From positions 1-6,488 of the forward strand of contig JBFGCA010000175.1 of assembly GCA_041567315.1 (NCBI GenBank): a stretch of DNA of 6,488 nucleotides, written 5' to 3'. The notes below the pieces were generated by a model that saw only the letters and a program-made list of their open reading frames with translations, did no database searches and was not told the origin of the DNA. Each line of letters begins with the position of its first letter. Position 1 is the first letter of the stretch. This DNA is from JBFGCA01 sp041567315 (GTDB lineage: Bacteria; Acidobacteriota; Thermoanaerobaculia; Multivoradales; JAHEKO01). Shown here piece by piece: positions 1 to 5,858 of this stretch. Both the position numbers and the translations under genes were made by a program.

Positions 1-233
1 CCGATGGAGAGCGCCGGAAACCTGAACTGACCGTCGGCTCCCGTCACCTGGATCTGCGGCGCGCCGACACCGCTGACGGTGATCGTCACGCCGGGCAGTC
101 GCTGGCCCTGGTTGTCTACGACGGTGCCGAACAGTCCGCCCTTCTCAGTCTGGGCGAACGCCACGCCGGCCGTGCCGACGAGGAGCACCGCTACCAGGAC
201 GAGGCAGCGCCGCCAGTTGTCGTTTAGCTTCAT
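1..233 (-). CDS. Exported protein with carboxypeptidase-regulatory-like domain, N-terminal part (probable TonB-dependent receptor)
   Basis: This is the first 77 codons of a minus-strand gene that runs off the left edge. The start is ATG at 233-231. A perfect AAGGAGG (plus positions 246-240) lies 6 nt upstream, which makes the start secure. The protein opens with a Sec signal peptide: Arg8-Arg9, a hydrophobic core at about residues 10-24, and cleavage likely after Ala27 (AFA before Gln). From about residue 33 the pattern GxVxDxxGxxLPGVxIxV, followed by a G-ADGQFRF turn, matches the CarboxypepD_reg beta-sandwich. In Acidobacteriota and Bacteroidota this domain usually sits at the N-terminus of large outer-membrane TonB-dependent receptors. 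The receptor identity is inferred, because neither the plug nor the barrel is inside the window. Other exported proteins with this fold are possible. The gene is transcribed divergently from the TPR lipoprotein gene. Confidence 0.8.
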   Translation of the reverse strand, partial: MKLNDNWRRCLVLVAVLLVGTAGVAFAQTEKGGLFGTVVDNQGQRLPGVTITVSGVGAPQIQVTGADGQFRFPALSI

Positions 234-261
234 GCAAAGCCTCCTTCTCGGTTAACGCTCT

Positions 262-279
262 GGACCGCCGAGGCGGTCC
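262..279 (-). promoter_or_regulatory. Perfect inverted repeat in the receptor-gene leader
   Basis: GGACCGCC-GA-GGCGGTCC is a perfect 8-bp inverted repeat with a 2-nt centre; in RNA it would be a 7-bp stem with a 4-nt loop. It lies in the predicted 5' leader of the minus-strand gene, ending 15 nt before its Shine-Dalgarno sequence. It could shape ribosome access or act as an operator. No T-tract follows, so it is not a standard intrinsic terminator. Confidence 0.45.
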
Positions 280-342
280 GACGAATCCGTTGTCGTGTCT
301 AGGTTTACCTTGGATGCCCGGATCACGCCCGGACCGTCAGGC

Positions 343-360
343 CCGCGTCTCAGACCGCGG
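343..360 (-). promoter_or_regulatory. Bulged hairpin near the 5' end of the receptor-gene leader
   Basis: CCGCGTCT-C-AGAC(C)GCGG can fold as a stem of up to 8 bp with one bulged base (C356); its core GTCT-C-AGAC is a perfect short palindrome. It would form about 20-35 nt after the predicted transcription start of the minus-strand gene. It may stabilise the 5' end of the mRNA or be a protein-binding site. It could also be a chance product of GC-rich sequence. Confidence 0.3.
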
Positions 361-385
361 AAAGTCTGTGTCCTAACGAGCCGGT

Positions 386-414
386 AGTGTACAAGCATCC
401 GGGGGTGTGGTCAA
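386..414 (-). promoter_or_regulatory. Sigma70-type promoter for the minus-strand receptor gene
   Basis: Read on the minus strand, TTGACC (plus 414-409, 5 of 6 to TTGACA) is followed by exactly 17 nt and then TACACT (plus 391-386, 4 of 6 to TATAAT). Spacing and match are good for a housekeeping promoter. Transcription would begin near plus position 379. That leaves a leader of about 145 nt before the ATG at 233, which is long for a bacterial gene and contains two hairpins. A small palindrome, ATTGG-GCTG-CCAAT (418-431), lies just upstream of the -35 box and could be an operator. No expression evidence is available. Confidence 0.5.
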
Positions 415-533
415 GCAATTGGGCTGCCAATCGGACCCTGAAGCGACAAAGACGGACAAATGTCCTGTTTCTGGCAGTTTACGGCCGCTTCTCGAGCGCG
501 AATCCGCGCCATCTGGACCCTCGATTCGGGCGT

Positions 534-561
534 TTGGATCAACCCATCCAAGATTTTGGAT
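534..561 (+). promoter_or_regulatory. Alternating TTGGAT / ATCCAA / TTGGAT element
   Basis: TTGGAT (534-539), ATCCAA (546-551) and TTGGAT (556-561) alternate in orientation. The middle copy can pair with either neighbour, giving a 6-bp stem with a 6-nt loop (534-551) or a 6-bp stem with a 4-nt loop (546-561). The two TTGGAT copies are 22 bp apart, about two helical turns, and the last overlaps the -10-like TAGAGT at 561-566. It fits either a multi-site operator or a small mutually exclusive hairpin pair, about 110 nt before the TPR gene start. Function is inferred only from the arrangement. Confidence 0.4.
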
Positions 562-671
562 AGAGTGGCTGAACCCGGCGCCCCGGCGCCCCGTAACTCA
601 GGCGGGAGTGGGCTCGCCGCGGCCCCGACCGGGTACTGCCGCGGGCCGGATTCTTGCTTTGCCGGAGGACC

Positions 672-1784
672 ATGAAGCGACTCTTCTGTTGCCTGGCGCT
701 GGCCGCCGCCGCCGGCTGCACGACCTATCAGCCGTTCGATTCCTCGGCCCATCTGCAGGAGGAGGTGGAAGAGCGGCTGGCGCCCCGGCTGGCCGACCGC
801 GTCCAGGTCCCCTGGGAGATCGACGACCGGGTGCTCGCGGCGGTCGGGGACCGGCTCAATCCGTCGGGCAGCGAGCACCGGCGGACCAACGACATCCTCG
901 ATTTCGTCTTCGGCTGGCTGGACCTCGAGTACACCCTGACCCCGACCCGCAACGCGGTCGAGACCTTCCTCACCCGCCAGGGCAACTGCCTGTCCTTCGT
1001 CAACCTGTTCGTCGGCCTGGCCCGCCACCAGCGGCTCAACCCGTTCTACGTCGAGGTGGTCGACCATCAGCGCTGGAACTACAAGGACGGGGTGGTGGTC
1101 AGCCAGGGCCACATCGTGGCGGGCATCTACATCAACGGCAACCTCTCGACCTTCGACTTCCTGCCCTACCGGCCCAAGTCCTACCGCAACTTCGAGCCCA
1201 TCGACGACCTCACGGCCACGGCCCACTACTACAACAACCTCGGCGCCGAGGCGCTGATGCGCGGCGACACCGACTCGGCGGCCCAGCTGCTGGAGATCGC
1301 CGTCGAGCTGGCCCCCGATTTCGACAAGGCGCTCAACAACATGGGGGTCTATCTGTTGCGGGTGGGCCGCAACCGGGAGGCGCTGGAGCTGTACCAGCGC
1401 GCCCTGGAGCGCGACCCCAGGAACGTCGCCCTGCTCACCAACGCCGCCCGCACCTACCAGCAGCTCGGCCGCGAGGACGAGGCCTCGGAGGTCCTCTCGC
1501 GGATCGAGGACACCAACCAGATGAGCCCCTACTTCTTCGTCTATCGAGGCGAGCTGGCGCTGGCCCAGGGCAACACCGCGGGTGCCCTCGAGTACATGCG
1601 GCGGGCGATGCGCCGCGACAGCGAGGTGCCCGAGGTCCACGTCGGGCTGGTCAAGGTCTATCTGGCCCTGGGCGAGGTCGAGAAGGCGCGCCACCACGTG
1701 CAGCGGGCGCTGCGGCTGGACGCCACCCACGAGGAGGCGCGGCGCTACGCCGTGCTGCTCCAGGACCAGGGAACGGCCCGCTGA
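672..1784 (+). CDS. Lipoprotein with transglutaminase-like domain and five TPR repeats
   Basis: This encodes a 370-residue envelope protein. The start is ATG 672, preceded by GGAGG at 664-668; a TTG at 654 in the same frame is less likely. The N-terminus is a lipoprotein signal peptide (Lys2-Arg3, an Ala/Leu/Cys core, then AAG-Cys16 as lipobox), so a lipid anchor is expected. Residues about 70-170 resemble a transglutaminase-like (papain-fold) domain. The candidate catalytic triad is Cys106 in QGNCLSF, His147 in GHIVAG and Asp162 in STFDF. Five tetratricopeptide repeats follow in exact 34-residue register (about 184-217, 218-251, 252-285, 286-319, 320-353), giving a protein-binding solenoid. 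The triad looks intact, so activity (peptidase, transferase or cross-linking) is possible but unproven. The stop codon abuts the next gene, indicating an operon. I know no gene symbol for it. Confidence 0.85.
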   Translation: MKRLFCCLALAAAAGCTTYQPFDSSAHLQEEVEERLAPRLADRVQVPWEIDDRVLAAVGDRLNPSGSEHRRTNDILDFVFGWLDLEYTLTPTRNAVETFLTRQGNCLSFVNLFVGLARHQRLNPFYVEVVDHQRWNYKDGVVVSQGHIVAGIYINGNLSTFDFLPYRPKSYRNFEPIDDLTATAHYYNNLGAEALMRGDTDSAAQLLEIAVELAPDFDKALNNMGVYLLRVGRNREALELYQRALERDPRNVALLTNAARTYQQLGREDEASEVLSRIEDTNQMSPYFFVYRGELALAQGNTAGALEYMRRAMRRDSEVPEVHVGLVKVYLALGEVEKARHHVQRALRLDATHEEARRYAVLLQDQGTAR

Positions 1785-3139
1785 GGACCGGCGCCGCGGC
1801 CCTGGCGTTGGCGGCGGCCGTGGCGGCCCCGGCGCCGCCGGCAGGGGCCGCCGTGCCCCCGGGCTACGAGCCGGTGGCGCGGCTGATGGCCGAGGACCGC
1901 GCGCTGCGCCGGCAGGGCGCCGAGGAGGTGCTAGCCGGGGCGCGGGAGGCGCTGCTGCCGGCGCTGGTCGACGCCCTGTTCTTCACCGTGCGGCCGCTCA
2001 GGGGCGAGCTGCTCGAGGTGCTGACCGAGCTCACCGGCGAGGGCCGGGAGCGCTACCTGGACTGGGTGGAGTACGTCGGCGGCCGCCAGGATCTGGAGCC
2101 GGCCCCGGGCTACGCCGAGTGGAAGGCGACGCTGCTCGGCCGCATCGACCCCGGCTACCAGAAGATCTTCTATCCCGGGGCGCCGGCCCGCATCCGGCTC
2201 GAGGAGGTCGTCTCCGGCGGCGTGCGGCTGGACGGCATTCCGGCCCTCGAGCAGCCGCCCACCGTGTCGGCGGCCGAGGCCCGCTACCTGCGCAAGAGCG
2301 AGAGGGTCTTCGGTGTCCTGCTGGAGGGCGAGGCGCGGGCCTATCCGCTGCGCTTCCTGTCCTGGCACGAGATGCTCAACGACACGGTGGGCGGCCGGCC
2401 GGTGACCCTGAGCTTCTGCACCCTGTGCGGCTCGGGGATCCTCTACGACGCCAGCACGCCGGCCGGCGGCGCCTACACCTTCGGCACGTCGGGGCTCCTC
2501 TACCGCAGCAACAAGCTGATGTACGACCGCCAGGGCTACTCGCTGTGGAGCAACCTGACCGGCGAGCCGGTGGTCGGCCGCCTGGCGGGGTCTCCGGCGC
2601 GGCTGGCGGTGCTGCCGATGACGCTGACCACCTGGCGCGACTGGGTCGAGCGGCATCCGGCGACCCGGGTGCTCGACCTCGAGGCGCTGCGCCGGCAGTA
2701 CCCGTTCGACTACCGGCCCGGCGCCGCCGATCGCGCCCGTGCCGGGGTGTCGTTCCCGGTCTGGCTGAGGAGCGACCGGCTGGCCGGCGACGACGAGGTG
2801 TTCACGCTGCGGCTCGGTGGCGCCGCCAAGGCCTACCCGGTGGCGGCGGTGCTCGCGGCGGGGGTGATCAACGACGAGCTGGGCGGCGAGCCGCTGGTGC
2901 TGGTGGGCGACCCCGGCAGCGAGGCGGTGCGGGCCTACCGGCGGGGCGTGCACCGCTTCCGGGCGGCGCCGGCGGCCGGCCGCCTGCTCGACGAGGAGGG
3001 CCGCGCCTGGCGGGTCGCCGAAGGCGGCCTGGAGCCGCCGGCGGCGGAGCTCGAGCCGCTCGAGCGGCTGGCCGGCCACGTCGCCTTCTGGTTCGGCTGG
3101 TACGCCTTCTACCCGCAGACCGAGGTGTGGGCCCCCTGA
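1781..3139 (+). CDS. Exported DUF3179-family protein
   Basis: The conserved body is clearly DUF3179: RAYP (186-189), SWHEMLND with His196, VGGRPV, SFCTLCGSG with Cys213 and Cys216, then LYRSNKLMYDRQ and SLWSNLTGE (from about 240). The family has no established reaction; the CxxC pair and His suggest metal or redox chemistry, which is inference. A second, weaker copy begins at about residue 349 (AKAYP, INDELGGEPLVL) and lacks the cysteines. The protein ends in an aromatic FWFGWYAFYP segment. The start is unresolved. Counting from CTG 1781, which overlaps the TGA of the TPR gene, gives 452 residues and a good signal peptide (RTG, Ala/Leu-rich core, PPAGA). No ATG, GTG or TTG lies nearby upstream in frame. 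TTG 1808, GTG 1820 and ATG 1886 are alternatives, but they lose the charged N-region or the whole signal. It is probably co-transcribed with the TPR gene. Confidence 0.85.
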   Translation: MRTGAAALALAAAVAAPAPPAGAAVPPGYEPVARLMAEDRALRRQGAEEVLAGAREALLPALVDALFFTVRPLRGELLEVLTELTGEGRERYLDWVEYVGGRQDLEPAPGYAEWKATLLGRIDPGYQKIFYPGAPARIRLEEVVSGGVRLDGIPALEQPPTVSAAEARYLRKSERVFGVLLEGEARAYPLRFLSWHEMLNDTVGGRPVTLSFCTLCGSGILYDASTPAGGAYTFGTSGLLYRSNKLMYDRQGYSLWSNLTGEPVVGRLAGSPARLAVLPMTLTTWRDWVERHPATRVLDLEALRRQYPFDYRPGAADRARAGVSFPVWLRSDRLAGDDEVFTLRLGGAAKAYPVAAVLAAGVINDELGGEPLVLVGDPGSEAVRAYRRGVHRFRAAPAAGRLLDEEGRAWRVAEGGLEPPAAELEPLERLAGHVAFWFGWYAFYPQTEVWAP

Positions 3140-3163
3140 GCGACCACCGGGCCGGCGGAGGGT

Positions 3164-3192
3164 TTGAACTGGGGCCGCAGTCGGTATAGGAT
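3164..3192 (+). promoter_or_regulatory. Possible promoter for the first VWFA-related gene
   Basis: TTGAAC (3164-3169) is followed by 17 nt and TAGGAT (3187-3192); each matches the sigma70 consensus at 4 of 6 positions. TATAGG (3185-3190) with a 15-nt spacer is an alternative reading. It lies in the 75-nt gap between the DUF3179 stop and the next gene. If used, the leader would be only about 15 nt. The VWFA gene could equally be read through from the upstream operon. Confidence 0.35.
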
Positions 3193-3214
3193 CGGGCGCA
3201 GCTCGGCTGACAGC

Positions 3215-5401
3215 GTGGTGATCGATCGACCGCTCCACCGCCGCTTTCCCTTTCTCGCCCTCGCGGTGATGCCGCTGGCGACCGTGGCGGCTGCGCAGAC
3301 CGCCGATCGCGATCCGCGGTTCGAGGACACGGCCGAGGTGATCGAGGTCCGGGTCCCGGTCAACGTCGTCGACCGCGACGGCCTGCCGGTGCGCGGCCTC
3401 ACTGCCGAGCAGTTCGAGATCTTCGACGAGGGGGAGCGCCAGGAGATCCTCGGCTTCGAGGTCTTCGATCTCGAGGAGCTGGAGCCCGGCGAGTCGCGGT
3501 CGGAGGTCGATCGAGCGCTGCCCTCGGCGGCCCGCCGTCACTTCCTGCTGCTCTTCGACCTCTCGTTCTCGTCGCCCAGCGCCCTGCTGCGGGCCCGGCG
3601 GGCGGCGCGCGCGTTCGTGGTCGACACCCTCCATCCGACCGATTTGGTGGCGGTCGCCACCCACTCGCTCGAGACCGGCTCGCAGCTGGTGGTGACCTTT
3701 ACGCCCGACCGCGGCCAGGTGGCGCGGGCGATCGACACCCTGGGCGCTCCCCGGATGCTCCACCTGGCGCAGCGCGACCCGCTGCGCTTCGTGATCGACG
3801 ACCCGCTCAACAGCTCGCAGGCGGCCAGCAGCGACCTCAGCGACCTGCAGCCCGACTCCACGGTCAACCAGCTCACCCAGAGCGTGGAGGCCTATCTGCG
3901 GGTGATCGGCAAGCAGGTCGAGCGCATGGAGAAGAGCTTCGCGCGCGGCCGCATCTCGAGCTGGGCCAACTCGATGGGCGAGCTGGCCCGCTACCTGGAC
4001 AGCGTCAAGGGACGCAAGCACGTGGTGTTCCTCTCCGAGGGCTTCGACGGTCGGCTGCTGCTCGGCCGGCAGCCCGACGGCGAGGACCTGGGCACCCAGA
4101 CCGACATGCGCAACCTGCAGTTCGGTAACTTCTGGATGGTGGACACCGACGACATCTTCGGCAACGCCGGCCTGCAGTCCGACGTCGCCCAGATGCTGGA
4201 GGAGTTCCGGCGCGCCGACTGCGTGATCCAGACCGTGGACATCTCGGGGCTGCGGGCCGACACCGCGGCGGTCTACCGCGCCCGTCGGGTGGGCCAGGAT
4301 GCCCTGTTCTACGTCGCCAACGAGACCGGCGGCGCGCTGTTCGAGGATGCCAACAACTTCGGCGAGCAGCTCGAGCGGTTGCTCGCTCGCTCGAACGTCA
4401 CCTACCTGCTGACCTTCCGCCCCAGCCGTCTGGAGGCCGACGGCAGCTATCACCGGCTGCGGGTGCGGGCCGATCTGCCGCGCGGCAGCCGCATCTCGCA
4501 CCGCCGCGGCTACTACGCGCCGCGGCCCTACGAGGAGCTCCACCCGATCGAGCGCAGCCTGCTGGCCTCGGACGCCATCGCCAGCGTCGAGGAGCGCAGC
4601 GACCTCAAGCTCAACGTGCTCGCCGCCCCCTTCCGCGCCAACGACGACCAGGCCTACGTGCCGGTCATCGTCGAAGTGGACGGGCCCGAGCTGGTGGCGG
4701 GGCACCAGAGTCTCGAGATGGCGGTCGAGTTCTACGCCTACGTCACCGATCGTCACGGTGCGATGAAGGACTTCTTCACCCAGCTGGTCAATCTGGACCT
4801 GCGCCGCACCGGCGATCTGCTGCGCCAGAAGGGTCTCAAGTACTACGGCCACCTGACCCTGCCGCCGGGCGACTACCTGATCCGCGTGCTGGTCCGCAAC
4901 TCCGAGACCGGCCGCTCGGGGGTCAAGGCGGCGCCGCTCGAGATCCCGGCCTTCGAGCTGGCGGCGCCGACTCTGCTGCCGCCGTTCTTCGTCGAGGGCG
5001 CCGCCGAGTGGCTGCTGGTCCGCGAGCGGCTGCCGGAGCTCGAGCGGCAGTCGGTGGTCTATCCGTTCACGGTCAACGGCCAGCCCTATGTGCCGGCGGC
5101 GCTGCCGGCGCTCAGGGTCGGCGACGAGGCCGAGATGTGCCTGGTGGCCTACAACCTGGGCGACGGCGACCTGCGGCTCGACGGCACCATCATGGCCGAA
5201 GACGGCTCGTCGGTCGATGGCGGGGCGCTGGCGCTCATCGACCGCACGGTGACCGGCATCGAGGGGCTCGACAAGCTGCTCGCGACCTTCCGGCCCGACG
5301 GGCTGCCGGCCGGGCGCTACACCCTCCAGGTGGCGCTCACCGACCTCGGCAGCGGCAGCGTCCAGCGCAACTCGATCCCCTTCGAAGTGCCGCTGAACTA
5401 G
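3215..5401 (+). CDS. Secreted VWFA-related acidobacterial-family protein
   Basis: This 728-residue exported protein is related to the VWFA-related acidobacterial domain family (TIGR03436). Start is GTG 3215 or the adjacent GTG 3218, neither with a clear Shine-Dalgarno sequence. TTG 3164 is also in frame but would place some 25 residues before the signal peptide. From GTG 3215 there is Arg9-Arg10, a hydrophobic core at 11-26, and cleavage near AAA27-Gln28. Residues 43-85 are the family's N-terminal beta domain (GLPVRGLTAEQFEIFDEG). The VWA domain starts at about 108 (RRHFLLLFDLSFSS) with metal-site residues Asp115-x-Ser117-x-Ser119, Thr142 in HPTD, and SEG (274-276) where SDG is common. Residues 366-438 hold the family signature ANETGGALF through YLLTF to RRGYYAPRPY. 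About 290 further residues are beta-rich and of unknown role, including YYGHLTLPPGDYLIR (from about 543). Ligand and function are unknown; metal-dependent protein binding is the family-level expectation. A paralogue follows downstream. Confidence 0.85.
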   Translation: MVIDRPLHRRFPFLALAVMPLATVAAAQTADRDPRFEDTAEVIEVRVPVNVVDRDGLPVRGLTAEQFEIFDEGERQEILGFEVFDLEELEPGESRSEVDRALPSAARRHFLLLFDLSFSSPSALLRARRAARAFVVDTLHPTDLVAVATHSLETGSQLVVTFTPDRGQVARAIDTLGAPRMLHLAQRDPLRFVIDDPLNSSQAASSDLSDLQPDSTVNQLTQSVEAYLRVIGKQVERMEKSFARGRISSWANSMGELARYLDSVKGRKHVVFLSEGFDGRLLLGRQPDGEDLGTQTDMRNLQFGNFWMVDTDDIFGNAGLQSDVAQMLEEFRRADCVIQTVDISGLRADTAAVYRARRVGQDALFYVANETGGALFEDANNFGEQLERLLARSNVTYLLTFRPSRLEADGSYHRLRVRADLPRGSRISHRRGYYAPRPYEELHPIERSLLASDAIASVEERSDLKLNVLAAPFRANDDQAYVPVIVEVDGPELVAGHQSLEMAVEFYAYVTDRHGAMKDFFTQLVNLDLRRTGDLLRQKGLKYYGHLTLPPGDYLIRVLVRNSETGRSGVKAAPLEIPAFELAAPTLLPPFFVEGAAEWLLVRERLPELERQSVVYPFTVNGQPYVPAALPALRVGDEAEMCLVAYNLGDGDLRLDGTIMAEDGSSVDGGALALIDRTVTGIEGLDKLLATFRPDGLPAGRYTLQVALTDLGSGSVQRNSIPFEVPLN

Positions 5402-5419
5402 TACCGCCCGGCGCGCTGG

Positions 5420-5449
5420 CGCTCGGCGAACTCAACCGCTCGCCGAGCG
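5420..5449 (+). terminator. Strong hairpin after the first VWFA-related gene
   Basis: CGCTCGGCGA (5420-5429) and TCGCCGAGCG (5440-5449) form a perfect 10-bp stem around a 10-nt loop, starting 19 nt after the TAG stop. Position and stability fit a transcription terminator or a 3'-end stabilising structure. There is no T-tract after it, so an ordinary intrinsic terminator is not proven; high-GC bacteria often lack long T-tracts. Confidence 0.45.
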
Positions 5450-5623
5450 ACGCGGAAGAGCAGACTGGCCCCCCGGCGCCCGGCGGGGCCGTCCGCAGAT
5501 CGGGACGGCGGCCCGGCGTCGCAAGGACGTGGGAGGTGCTCCCGCTGGCACGACCGGGCTGTCTCCGGGCGGTCGAGGGTGCGGCACGGAGTGTGCACGC
5601 TCGGAAAGGGCTTTCGATGCAGA

Positions 5624-5755
5624 GTGCCGGTGCAGGAGGGCGTCTTCCGGGTCGACCGGGTGGCGGCGGGCGAGTACCGGTTCGAGGTGACGGTCAGCGG
5701 CGGTGCCGGCGGCGACCCGCTCACCAGCTCGATTCCGCTGGTCGTCGGGAGTTGA
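5624..5755 (+). pseudogene. Relic of a VWFA-related protein C-terminus
   Basis: Translation from GTG 5624 to TGA 5753-5755 gives 43 residues that look like a family C-terminus without the rest of the protein. The segment FRVDRVAAGEYRFEV, then SSIPLVV and a stop two residues later, parallels the upstream gene's own end: FRPDGLPAGRYTLQV, then NSIPFEV and a stop three residues later. Spacing between the blocks is the same, with about a dozen identities over some 35 positions. The frame is the same as that of the upstream VWFA gene and stays open between the two stops, but the intervening 70 or so codons read as arginine-rich, non-family sequence. The simplest view is a remnant of a lost tandem copy, left by deletion or recombination. 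An expressed small ORF or read-through product is less likely. Confidence 0.5.
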
Positions 5756-5858
5756 GCGATCCGGAGAATGCGCGCCGGAAGAGCGTTCGCTGCGAGATAG
5801 AGTCTGGTCAGCGGGTGGGGTGGAGGGACCCGTGTTTCAACCTCTGGGAGACCGAGCC

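Larger units (their letters stand above)
234..671. other. Divergent intergenic region without a gene
   Basis: No reading frame here has coding character; the open frames are continuations or shadows of downstream genes. The stretch from about 410 to 570 is visibly less GC-rich than the flanking genes, as expected for regulatory DNA. It is rich in small palindromes. ATTGG-GCTG-CCAAT is at 418-431, GGACA-AA-TGTCC at 454-465, GCGCG-AATC-CGCGC at 496-509, and the TTGGAT/ATCCAA series at 534-561. A tandem 8-bp repeat (GGCGCCCC twice) is at 577-592. A further TTGGAT occurs at 310-315. No convincing -35/-10 pair was found for the plus-strand gene, although TAGAGT at 561-566 resembles a -10 element. 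Confidence 0.7.
5402..5858. other. Intergenic region between the two VWFA-related genes
   Basis: No complete gene is present. The first part holds hairpins: a 10-bp stem at 5420-5449, GCCGTCC/GGACGGC at 5488-5509, and GGGAG-GTG-CTCCC at 5531-5543. The middle (about 5545-5620) has no recognisable content in any frame. From 5624 to 5755 there is a relic of a VWFA-family C-terminus. The last 100 nt form the leader of the next gene and contain TAGAGT (5798-5803), a -10-like element without a matching -35 box, and the Shine-Dalgarno sequence GGGAG (5846-5850). Confidence 0.65.

Noticed and set aside
577..592. Tandem GGCGCCCC repeat
   Set aside because: Only two 8-bp units in GC-rich intergenic DNA; too little to call a functional repeat.
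411..1730. 439-codon open frame on the minus strand
   Set aside because: It is antisense to the TPR lipoprotein, whose signal peptide, catalytic triad and 34-residue repeats settle the coding strand; no family motif is visible in the antisense translation.
407..1780. Upstream extension of the DUF3179 frame to position 407
   Set aside because: The frame is open but its translation before about 1781 is Pro/Arg/Gly-rich noise overlapping the TPR gene; a signal peptide begins only at the junction.
1582..3189. 535-codon plus-strand frame overlapping DUF3179
   Set aside because: Out of frame with the recognisable protein and extremely rich in Arg, Gly and Ala; a shadow.
3164..3214. TTG 3164 as start of the first VWFA gene
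   Set aside because: The GGAGG is only 2 nt away, and it would put about 17 extra residues in front of a signal peptide that is well formed from GTG 3215; the same bases also look like a -35 box.
1931..4852. Very long open frame (973 codons) on the minus strand
   Set aside because: It is antisense to two clearly recognisable genes (DUF3179 and VWFA) and its translation is low-complexity, rich in His, Gln, Arg and Val; a typical shadow frame of high-GC coding DNA.
5398..5724. 108-codon minus-strand frame in the gap between the VWFA genes
   Set aside because: No motif or convincing ribosome site, and it overlaps the VWFA tail relic on the other strand.
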